64,000 nt of DNA from positions 1 to 64,000 of the forward strand of contig JAYXKI010000009.1 of the NCBI GenBank assembly GCA_037892935.1, read 5' to 3'. Made by a program: the position numbers and the translations under genes. The stretch comes from Phlebopus portentosus (taxonomy: Eukaryota; Basidiomycota; Agaricomycetes; Boletales; Boletinellaceae). Each line of letters begins with the position of its first letter. Within the stretch, counting starts at the first letter, position 1. The notes under the pieces are model-generated. The model did not search any database. It saw only the letters and a program-made list of their open reading frames with translations, and was not told where the DNA came from. Positions 56,298-64,000 of the stretch are shown piece by piece.

Positions 56298-59200
56298 AGG
56301 GCCGCCAGTCAACATCGGACACTGGCGAGGGCTCGAAGGATACACAAGAAATAAAGCGCCGATGGACTATTGCTAGACCAAACTCCAACCATCCCACTAT
56401 ACCTATTGACGTCATTCAGGGACAGAAAAAGGTTAATCTCTCGGCTATGATTGACTCCAGATCTGCGATCACTACTATTAGCCCCACGGTTGTACAGAGC
56501 CTAGGGCTGAGAACAGTGCCTGCAGAAGGTAATTATACCATCCGGAATGCCGATGGATCGATTAATCATGGTGGATGGACTCGGAACGTCAGAGCAATAG
56601 TGGACACAGGGATTACAAGAGGTTTAATGGACATCGCAGTGGTGGATACACACGAAGACAAGTTTCTCATAGGAAATGATTGGCTTGAACAGCATAAGCC
56701 AACTATCGACTGGACAAAGGGGATTCTTCGCAAAGGCGGAAAGGAAATTGCATTTAATGGAACGGCACGATTGCGTTCCATACAGCTAATCCTAGCCCCA
56801 AGGAAGCTCCGGAAACGCAGAAGATGGCGAAGAATTCCAGACTACATTCCACCCGAATGGGATGCCGATGATGAAAAGGAAGAAGCTTGGGAAACTAGGG
56901 TCTATTACCACAGTGACATCGAAACAGGACAAGAAACCGAGAAGGAAGACATAGAAGAAGAACCTACGATCGTACCACCAGACAAAGGAAAAGAAAAGGA
57001 ATCAGCAGCACCGCTTGTCACGTTCGAAGAAGTCATGCACAAGCCGCCAGAACTTTCCTTCGCCAAGCAAGAAGGAAGATGGAAATTCTTTTGGTTCGGG
57101 GACAAGTGCCGAATAACGAAGGACGATCAAAACTGGCACAACTTTAACAGTCTCGAGGATGCAGATGGTGCAGTATACCGCACCATGGTCAGAGAAATGG
57201 ACAAGGGCGCCAAACATGATGAACTCCTCGATGAATATGGCGGCATGTATATGGCGCGTCTTCAGCTGATAGCGATTCAGGGAGGCCTGGGAACAACGAC
57301 CTCACCAACAACATCTGAAGACCAAGCAAGAGTGCGGGAAGAAATACAGGCACAAATGACAATCGACGCAGAAGGATCTGATACGAGTAGAAGGAAGAAG
57401 CCTAGTGTACCACCTAAAGGAGGAAAGCCTGGACACTACGCACCTGATCCTCTCAAGATGCGTCGACAGAAGAGCGGAGGAAGTGGTACGGATTCTAACC
57501 CTGTCATAAGGAGTATAAGGGTGGAGTGGACTCCTCCATCCGTGCACGAGGGCCACAATGACTCAACCCTGGCAGTGCAAAAGCAGTCGGTAAGCTTCAC
57601 CACACGAAGCAGAGGTACAAGCAGGAGTACTTCGGGTCGGGAGCACCGTGGAACTAAGGCCACGAAGCGTACTAGGTTCGGCCACCTAGCGAGAACTCCT
57701 CCTACGAGAAACCGAGGAGTGACTAGACATGAGACGCCGTTCAAGGGTAGGCTAGTGTCTAGGAAAGTGGTCCACCCCAAAGGGAGGGTAGTCCCACTCA
57801 ATTGGCACAGGGCCGAAGTTAGTACGCCGCAATCATCAAGTAGGCTAGCTTCGGGAGCTCAAGTGCGCCCGCGAAGACCACGGTTTAAGAACCAAATGCA
57901 GGGCCCTGCTCCGACAGGGAAAACAAACGGTAAAGGTAACAGGTTCATTTCGAATTATGCCGTGATGGAGCAGGAGCTCTCGCAGGGGCAGAAGAGGCGC
58001 CGATGGCGCACACCTGTTGACTCGGTCACGCAGCCGCCCAAAGTGGAAAGAAAAGTGCTAGAGAGAAGAGCTGGATCTGAGACGGAGTTCAAGGGTATCC
58101 TAGGATCGCACAAGCCTGCTACCTTAGGGGAAGCAGAGGACGCCTCTCGAAGAGGAGAGCCACCCAAACCTCCTCACTGGATCCGCCGCCTAGAGCATCG
58201 ACAAGTCGCATCACGGAGAGAACGCCTTCTCAAGTACAACAGCATAGCTCAAAAATATGCACAAGAGAAAGCACTCGATGAAAGGATGGCAGGCTCTGCT
58301 GGCGACAAATCTCTCGAAGACATTCTTCCAAAACAAATATGGGAGTTCAGGGATAGGTTCGACAAGGATGCTGCTAAGCGGCTACCTAAGTCGGGACAAT
58401 GGGACATGAAGATCGAGCTCCTACCAGGAGCAGAGCTCCCAAAACCTGGACCGGTATATCCACTCGCTCCTGCTGAAAAGCGAGCGGTAGAAGAATGGAT
58501 TCGCGAGGACCTGAAGAAGGGATGGATTCGTGTTGTAGGAAACCGAGTACCAGCTGAAGAAAAGGCGAACACTTGCGCACCAGTATTTGTCATAGCCAAG
58601 AAGACAATAGGGAAGGATGGCAAGCCGGAGTATAGAATTGTTATCGACTATAGAGGACTGAATGCGGTGGTCATTCCAGACCACCAACCGATGCCTCTAT
58701 TACATATACTCCCAGACGACCTTGCACATGCCAAATGGTTCTCTACACTGGATTTGCGAAGCGGGTATAACAACATCAGAATACACCCTGGGCATGAGAA
58801 GTATGCCGCCTTCAGGACTCACATGGGAGTATACCAGCCGATGGTAATGCAGTTTGGATTAATGAATGCACCTGCGGTATTCCAACGTGCAATGAACGAG
58901 CTCTTTCAGGACATGATTGGGCAGGGCATACTCATTTATTTGGACGACATTATAGTCTATGCGGAAACGGAACAGGAACATTGGGACCTGTTAGCAGAGG
59001 TATTGCGCAGGTTGAGGGAAGCAGACTTCTTCTGCAAACCAGAGAAGTGCTACTTCGGAAAGAAGGAACTCGACTATTTAGGATTTGTGGTTAACCAGTC
59101 GGGCATGCAGATGGATCCCTACAAGGTAAAGGCAGTTCAAGAATGGCCAGATTTGTCAAGCAAGCGAGACATTCGAAAGTTTATCGGTTTTGCAAACTTC

Positions 59201-61585
59201 TACCGAAAATTTATTGAAGGCTTCGCCAAGATCGCTAGGCCACTAACGGAACTTATGTCCGGCAAGAAGACGTTTACCTGGGGAGAACGACAACAAGAGA
59301 GCTTTAGGAAACTTAAAGAAGCTTTTACCACTGCACCAATGCTAGTACGACCGGATCATGAGAAGCAATTTGTGCTGGAAACCGACGCGTCAAACTTTGC
59401 GATGGGAGCCGTGCTCTCGCAGCTTGGGGACGATGAAATTTTGCACCCCATTGGATATTGGTCGAACACCTATCGAGACGCCGAGAATAACTATCCAGTA
59501 ATGGACAAGGAATTACTAGCGATTGTCAAGGCCTTGAGCAACTGGAGGCACCACTTGGAAGGAGCTAAACATGAGATTCGAGTGGTCAGCGATCAAGCTA
59601 ACCTTCGATATTTTATGGGAGCTAGGAAGCTAAGTGGCCGCCAAGCAAGATGGGCGACATTTCTCAGCAGATTTCGATTTCGAATCGAGTATCGACCTGG
59701 AACCAAGAATTCACGAGCGGATGCATTATCAAGGAGGCCAGACTATGAACAGGGCCAAGAGGACCAGCCAGAACAAGTCCTACTTCCTCCGCAATTGTTC
59801 AGAACATCGGACTTGCCCATGCGCACAGTACGGGTATTTGAGCTTACAGGGGGTCCTGAACTGGGAGAGAAGATTCGAGACGCCTATGAACGATCCAAAG
59901 AGCCAGCAATCGGAACGTTCGAAGAAGGATATTGGTGGAAGGATGATAAATTGGTTATCCCACCAGATGAAGAAGTTAAGAAGGAAATTGTACGACAGTG
60001 CCATGACGCGCCGGCGTCAGGACACCCGGGGTTACAGAAGACTATAGATAAACTGGAAAGAAGAGTTTGGTGGCCAAAGATGAGGGAATGGGTCGAAGAA
60101 TATGTGCGCACATGCGACGTGTGCCAAAGGACGAAAGCGCGACGAGGAAAGACGCAACCACCGCTACAACCATTGCAGATAGCGACAAGGCCCTACGACG
60201 AGATTACTATGGACTATGTCACCGGACTTCCAACGACGAGCAAAGGAAACAATGCGATACTAGTGGTGGTAGACAGGTTCTCTAAGATGGGAACTTTTAT
60301 ACCTACTACAGTAAATGCAAACTCGAAGACCACTGCGGACTTGATGATCAATCATGTCTACAGCAAGGTTGGAACTCCGAAGACAGTAATCAGCGACAGG
60401 GGGCCTCAATTCGCTAGCCGGTTTACAGAACAGGTGAACCAGGCCCTCGGGATTGAAACGAAGCTTAGCACGGCGTATCATCCACAAACAGATGGTCAAA
60501 CAGAGCGAGTAAATCAAGAAATGGAACAGCTGCTACGTTGCTATTCCAGCTTGCAGCAAGACGATTGGGACGAACATCTACCTATGGCAGAATTCGCCTA
60601 TAATAGTCGCTCTCACTCTAGTACAGGCAAGACACCGTTTGAATTGGTGTATGGATTTCAGCCGGAATTAGGATTCAAACTTCCGATCCGAGGAACACAG
60701 GACTATGTGGCTATGCGAAAGAAGAATCAAGAAGAAGCAACAAAGGCGCTGGAGAAGGCACGAGACGCGATGAAGAGATTCGCAGACAGACACCGAGGCC
60801 CGATGCCATTATTCGAAGTTGGCGATAAAGTTATGTTAGATGGTCGGAATCTAACCTTGCTAGTTCCCACTAGGAAGCTAGGGGATAGAAACCTAGGACC
60901 TTATCAAGTCATCGCGAAGCATGGGCTAGTCAACTACGAGTTGGATCTTCCGAAGGAATTAAGGATCCACCCGGTGTTCTATGCAGGACTGTTGATTCCC
61001 TATCGAGAAAGAAAAGATCCGGCACAGAGAACAAGACCACCACCAGAAGTTATCGCTGGAGAAACCGAGTATGAGGTTGAAGCGATCCGGGACATGAGGA
61101 AAAGGCACGGAAAATGGGAATATCAGGTTAAATGGCTCGGCTACCCGGAGGAAGAAAATACCTGGGAACCTGTAGAAGGGCTGCGCAATGCCCCAGAGAA
61201 ATTGCGGGAGTATCACGAGAGGAATCGTTGGCCGGACACGATAGATCTTCCCTCTAGAAAGAAGATCGCAGATATTATAGACTCTACGCAGAGAGTAATC
61301 GACATCAAAAAGGAGGATGACGAGTTCCTGAGGACGGCACTAGGAGAGTCCGTAGCTCAGAGGGTAATTAGGAGAAGAAGATACCAGAGCAAGACAGGTA
61401 TCAAGCAGCGAGATTTCGGTTATCCGGAATGGCACAAGCGTCATTGGAGAGCCGCAAAAAGGCCGTTCACTCGAAACAAAGCACTGCCGGTTCGCAGATG
61501 GGATCTGCCGGAAGAAAAAGGGAATCCTTCATACAAGGACTGGTTTTGGGCTGACTCCTCGGATAGTGAGTGCAGCGAGGCTTAG
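56294..61585 (+). CDS. Family D Pol polyprotein (1763 aa)
   Basis: Frame from TTG 56294, likely entered by -1 slippage at the gag stop rather than by initiation. Protease at residues 54-56 reads DSR in place of D-[ST]-G. A spacer of about 550 residues is basic and Ser-rich. RT at about 745-920 has DLRSGYNNIRI, FGLMNAPAVFQRAMNELF and YLDD (about 881). RNase H has ETDASNFAMG and KELLAIVKAL (about 1028-1110). Integrase zinc region: HDAPASGH...CDVCQRTKA (1235-1280). The catalytic triad is D1307, D1368 and E1404, with 35 residues between the last two. The GPY/F module (LGPYQVIAKHG) is followed by a chromodomain at about 1591-1640 (EYQVKWLGYPEEENTWEP) and a charged C-terminal tail of about 110 residues. 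It looks active except for the protease Gly-to-Arg. Confidence 0.9.
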   Translation: MKGRQSTSDTGEGSKDTQEIKRRWTIARPNSNHPTIPIDVIQGQKKVNLSAMIDSRSAITTISPTVVQSLGLRTVPAEGNYTIRNADGSINHGGWTRNVRAIVDTGITRGLMDIAVVDTHEDKFLIGNDWLEQHKPTIDWTKGILRKGGKEIAFNGTARLRSIQLILAPRKLRKRRRWRRIPDYIPPEWDADDEKEEAWETRVYYHSDIETGQETEKEDIEEEPTIVPPDKGKEKESAAPLVTFEEVMHKPPELSFAKQEGRWKFFWFGDKCRITKDDQNWHNFNSLEDADGAVYRTMVREMDKGAKHDELLDEYGGMYMARLQLIAIQGGLGTTTSPTTSEDQARVREEIQAQMTIDAEGSDTSRRKKPSVPPKGGKPGHYAPDPLKMRRQKSGGSGTDSNPVIRSIRVEWTPPSVHEGHNDSTLAVQKQSVSFTTRSRGTSRSTSGREHRGTKATKRTRFGHLARTPPTRNRGVTRHETPFKGRLVSRKVVHPKGRVVPLNWHRAEVSTPQSSSRLASGAQVRPRRPRFKNQMQGPAPTGKTNGKGNRFISNYAVMEQELSQGQKRRRWRTPVDSVTQPPKVERKVLERRAGSETEFKGILGSHKPATLGEAEDASRRGEPPKPPHWIRRLEHRQVASRRERLLKYNSIAQKYAQEKALDERMAGSAGDKSLEDILPKQIWEFRDRFDKDAAKRLPKSGQWDMKIELLPGAELPKPGPVYPLAPAEKRAVEEWIREDLKKGWIRVVGNRVPAEEKANTCAPVFVIAKKTIGKDGKPEYRIVIDYRGLNAVVIPDHQPMPLLHILPDDLAHAKWFSTLDLRSGYNNIRIHPGHEKYAAFRTHMGVYQPMVMQFGLMNAPAVFQRAMNELFQDMIGQGILIYLDDIIVYAETEQEHWDLLAEVLRRLREADFFCKPEKCYFGKKELDYLGFVVNQSGMQMDPYKVKAVQEWPDLSSKRDIRKFIGFANFYRKFIEGFAKIARPLTELMSGKKTFTWGERQQESFRKLKEAFTTAPMLVRPDHEKQFVLETDASNFAMGAVLSQLGDDEILHPIGYWSNTYRDAENNYPVMDKELLAIVKALSNWRHHLEGAKHEIRVVSDQANLRYFMGARKLSGRQARWATFLSRFRFRIEYRPGTKNSRADALSRRPDYEQGQEDQPEQVLLPPQLFRTSDLPMRTVRVFELTGGPELGEKIRDAYERSKEPAIGTFEEGYWWKDDKLVIPPDEEVKKEIVRQCHDAPASGHPGLQKTIDKLERRVWWPKMREWVEEYVRTCDVCQRTKARRGKTQPPLQPLQIATRPYDEITMDYVTGLPTTSKGNNAILVVVDRFSKMGTFIPTTVNANSKTTADLMINHVYSKVGTPKTVISDRGPQFASRFTEQVNQALGIETKLSTAYHPQTDGQTERVNQEMEQLLRCYSSLQQDDWDEHLPMAEFAYNSRSHSSTGKTPFELVYGFQPELGFKLPIRGTQDYVAMRKKNQEEATKALEKARDAMKRFADRHRGPMPLFEVGDKVMLDGRNLTLLVPTRKLGDRNLGPYQVIAKHGLVNYELDLPKELRIHPVFYAGLLIPYRERKDPAQRTRPPPEVIAGETEYEVEAIRDMRKRHGKWEYQVKWLGYPEEENTWEPVEGLRNAPEKLREYHERNRWPDTIDLPSRKKIADIIDSTQRVIDIKKEDDEFLRTALGESVAQRVIRRRRYQSKTGIKQRDFGYPEWHKRHWRAAKRPFTRNKALPVRRWDLPEEKGNPSYKDWFWADSSDSECSEA

Positions 61586-62106
61586 GAAGGCCTGGTATAT
61601 TTGACCTGAACAAGTCGTTAAACTATTCCAAGCGTACTGGGACGTACCTTGTAAGTTGGGACCGACACTAATCGAGGTCATATTGGACCTGAACAAGTCG
61701 TTAAACTATTCCTAGCATGTTGGGAAGCATCTAGTATGTTGGAAGCCGACACTCAGCGAGGCTTTGAGTTATTGAGCAAGTGTCACGTGACCGCCGCCTT
61801 TCTCTGAGAAGAGGTTGAGCGTCAATCACGTGATTGCCACCATCTCATCCAAAACAGGAAGTGTTCAAGTCACATGACTGCCGCACTTCTGTCCGGATGG
61901 GTTGTGCGTCAGGTCACATGATCAATAGCGAGATGAGGACTCTGGATGTACAGTGCTACAGTTATTCCAGACAAGAGGAATGAGACACTAGTACACAAGA
62001 AGGATATGGCCTAGGAAGCAACGATACGAAACAGCAAGATTATGGCTACCACAATTAAGGGATCCACACTCTCCTTGCAGTCCGAAGTGGATCTTAAGAG
62101 GAGGAA
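61586..62106 (+). other. Family D 3' internal region with repeats and purine tract
   Basis: Non-coding. A roughly 75-bp segment beginning TTGACCTGAACAAGTCGTTAAACTATTCC is present twice in tandem (about 61600 and 61683). Four palindrome-like words follow: TCACGTGA near 61783, TCACGTGA near 61827, TCACATGA near 61871 and TCACATGA near 61914, each followed by a similar GC-rich stretch in most cases. The region ends with the polypurine tract AAGAGGAGGAA at 62096-62106. Confidence 0.7.
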
Positions 62107-63711
62107 TGTTACGAAAATTGTGGATATACAATGCGGCGTGGTATCAGACGCTTTACACACCAAATTATGCAGCCCAATCCAGAGCATTTCGAAAGGCTTC
62201 AAGGACAGAATAGTGGAGGCGATTCTCGCCCACTAGTACAGCAAGGACCTGGGGAGGTCGCTGTGGAATATATTCAAGAGGAACCCGATCGACGATATTA
62301 CGAGGACGAACGCGACGAAAGAGAGGACCCATACGATTTACAGCAAGGACTAGCTGGAATGCATATTGGACATACTCCTCCACCCGAGCGAAGCTACGTG
62401 GACATGGAAGAACGGAACATCGCAAGATACGTGGAACTCCTGCAGAAGAGACGATATCGACATAGTGCAACCAGACGCTTTGTTCATGAAAGCCTGGTCT
62501 GTACAAACTGCTATTTGGCATACCAAAGGAGTTGGGTTCTTTCGGAGTGGCTCCTCAAGAACTTCGTGGAGCGCTTAGTAACTAGGGAAGGAGCCGATGT
62601 CAAGATTCGGCATAAACCCGGACCCTCAGAACGAACGTTTGACCAACCATTACCGAACCGCGGAATGAGCGCATACGACCACGAGGTATCTGTATGGCTT
62701 GGCGATAGGGATATCTATGCACTGAAGGTTGGCATGAGAGCTTGGATCAATCAGCATCGTCACCAGACCTTGTGTCGAAACACTGCAGTGGAAGTCGATT
62801 GGCCGATCTATTATAGGGCGCCATCGGACGTCGAAAGTCTTATCGAAGAAGCAACAGATCGAATGCTAGAAGCATGGGAACGATCGGAAGAAGGGGTTAT
62901 TACAGTCGACGAATGGCGCGGGACGAATCACCTGGGAAGAAGATACAGGTTAACGTCGGGTACCGGACTACAATTCTCTGACATCGATATCGCGGCTAGG
63001 CACAGAAGGGTGTCTGCTAAATTTACACAGCCGCCGAGGTTAATCTCCGATGATCGGCAGGGGTTGCCGATTCCAAATCCCGAGATAACGGTCAGCCCCA
63101 TGATGGAAGACTAACGGCAGAAGCTCGGCCGGAGTAACGGAGCGCCGGCGAAGCGAGATCGCGGCACAGGGAAGAAGTCTCTCGTGGGAGGTTTGGCGTT
63201 AAGGATTAACATGTGATAGGAACGGAGATCGATAGAAGCCTGGGGAAAGCTTCTTCGGAACGGAAGGAAATTAGGGCCTGCCTAATAGGGAAGGAAGTAG
63301 TCGGTGGTGCAACCAGGAGTTTTGGTGGCACCACCAGAGTTGTCAGTGGTACTACAGACTCAAGAGAGTAGTAGTGACACCAGCTGAAACACATTGTCCT
63401 AACCAATAGCGAGGCATGGCCGGTAGTATTTGGTAGTCGGTAGTATTCAGTGGAAACTTTATTTAAGGCGCCAGCTGAGCGGGGTGTTGTCCCTCAGCAA
63501 AATTATTTTGTACTTTCAATCATAACTGTACCCCTTTGATTGAACCTCTGCTCTACTACTGGGTCAAGCTTGAGCCTATAGCTCGCTTCTTAGTAGTACA
63601 TCTAACCTTCGCTACTCTACTCTCCAATCGTACATTGTCAGAAGGAGGAAGCAGGGACTTGTTCCGGTACGCTCGGACTAACCACCTCGTCCGAAAATAC
63701 TGGTCCTAACA
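62107..63711 (+). repeat. 3' LTR of complete family D element (1605 bp)
   Basis: TGTTACG...CCTAACA, followed by the GGTAT duplication at 63712. TATA-like TTTATTTAAGG at 63458-63468. Confidence 0.95.
62131..63114 (+). CDS. LTR-encoded protein of family D element (327 aa, intact copy)
   Basis: An intact frame starting at an ATG 24 bases into the 3' LTR and ending 345 bp before the TATA-like box. This is the copy that the element's own genomic RNA would carry behind pol. Sequence parts: acidic-basic N-terminus (DERDEREDPYDLQQGLAG), ERNIARYVELLQKRRYRHS, CTNCYLAYQRSWVLSEWLLKNFVERL and a C-terminal half with YDHEVSVWLGDRDIYALKVG. There is no signal peptide, membrane span or known domain that I can see. 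It could be expressed from the genomic RNA, by splicing, or from a promoter in pol; the sequence does not decide. Confidence 0.65.
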   Translation: MRRGIRRFTHQIMQPNPEHFERLQGQNSGGDSRPLVQQGPGEVAVEYIQEEPDRRYYEDERDEREDPYDLQQGLAGMHIGHTPPPERSYVDMEERNIARYVELLQKRRYRHSATRRFVHESLVCTNCYLAYQRSWVLSEWLLKNFVERLVTREGADVKIRHKPGPSERTFDQPLPNRGMSAYDHEVSVWLGDRDIYALKVGMRAWINQHRHQTLCRNTAVEVDWPIYYRAPSDVESLIEEATDRMLEAWERSEEGVITVDEWRGTNHLGRRYRLTSGTGLQFSDIDIAARHRRVSAKFTQPPRLISDDRQGLPIPNPEITVSPMMED

Positions 63712-64000
63712 GGTATGGCATAGGGGAGTACCGCCCTTACAGGCCTGTGCCGCTGGACCGGTACAGGTTAGTGCGGCGCACTACATCTCCTTCTGACGAA
63801 GTAAAAAAATGATTAAAAAAAATGCTGGGTAGTGTAGGGGAGGTATTTAGGCGAAGTTGAGCGGGGGTTGTGATGTAACTGGGTGGTATGTCTGTGACTT
63901 GCTCCTGGATTAGTCTTCGGTTGTGAGATCGATCATCGGCGGATCGTGGATTGGTGCGGCGGTGTGCGGTGGAGGGTTGGCTCTGTCCGCCGCATCTTGT
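63712..64000. other. Continuation of the GC-rich segment after the target duplication
   Basis: Starts with the duplicated GGTAT. No ORF supported. It should join 50999 in the empty site. Confidence 0.5.

Larger units (their letters stand above)
51000..63711 (+). mobile_element. Family D gypsy/chromovirus, complete and young (12.7 kb)
   Basis: Two 1.6-kb LTRs, perfect target duplication GGTAT (50995-50999 and 63712-63716), and a purine tract AAGAGGAGGAA just before the 3' LTR. Internal order: spliced or overlapping pre-gag ORFs (52707-55076), gag (55274-56297), pol (56294-61585) and a 0.5-kb region with repeats. The two LTRs are about 99.5% identical, so insertion was recent. Pol is fully open at 1763 codons. 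The size, pre-gag ORFs and LTR ORF make it unusual among gypsy elements. Confidence 0.95.

Overview
The window is typical of a repeat-rich, gene-poor region of a basidiomycete (Agaricomycete-type) fungal genome. It holds chromodomain Ty3/gypsy retrotransposons (chromoviruses), host-type genes with GT-AG introns of about 40-95 nt, and a Crinkler-kinase gene. The species cannot be told from this sequence. No tRNA, rRNA, CRISPR array or bacterial operon was seen.

Layout: 1-2553 is the 5' end of a minus-strand long-LTR gypsy element (family D, 1.6-kb LTR), cut by the window edge. 3036-9480 is a decayed, internally re-duplicated minus-strand copy of CSE1 (exportin-2, the importin-alpha re-exporter), with a piece of a Num1/Mcp5-type PH-domain gene inside it. 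9.5-13.4 kb is repeat debris with a long foldback MITE and the first half of an 81-bp satellite. 13438-21624 is old gypsy element A (minus), inserted in that satellite and itself hit in gag by a 1.5-kb solo LTR. After the satellite remainder and another MITE come the only two ordinary genes, both minus strand: a MAD1 spindle-checkpoint gene (25142-28347) with an in-frame stop, and an apparently intact three-exon Crinkler-kinase gene (28673-30162). A MITE cluster (30.2-33.8 kb) begins 60 bp upstream of the latter. 35083-41739 is gypsy element B (minus, complete, perfect 5-bp TSD). 42209-43716 is a second solo-type LTR of the 1.5-kb family. 44329-49352 is element C (plus, 3'-truncated in integrase). 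49353-50999 is an unresolved GC-rich segment, and 51000-63711 is a young complete family-D element with TSD GGTAT and LTRs about 99.5% identical.

Most interesting points: (i) two unrelated LTR families each carry a protein-coding ORF inside the LTR, upstream of the TATA-like box (a 327-aa ORF in family D and a roughly 190-aa ORF in the 1.5-kb LTR), a layout that recalls the 3'-LTR gene of some retroviruses; (ii) family D has a further pair of overlapping ORFs between the 5' LTR and gag, with frame relations conserved in two copies; (iii) elements A, B and C share a GGGTTTT heptamer followed in B and C by a stem-loop, which fits a -1 frameshift signal for Gag-Pol; (iv) most copies were killed by CGA-to-TGA and other CpG transitions, suggesting methylation or RIP-like decay.
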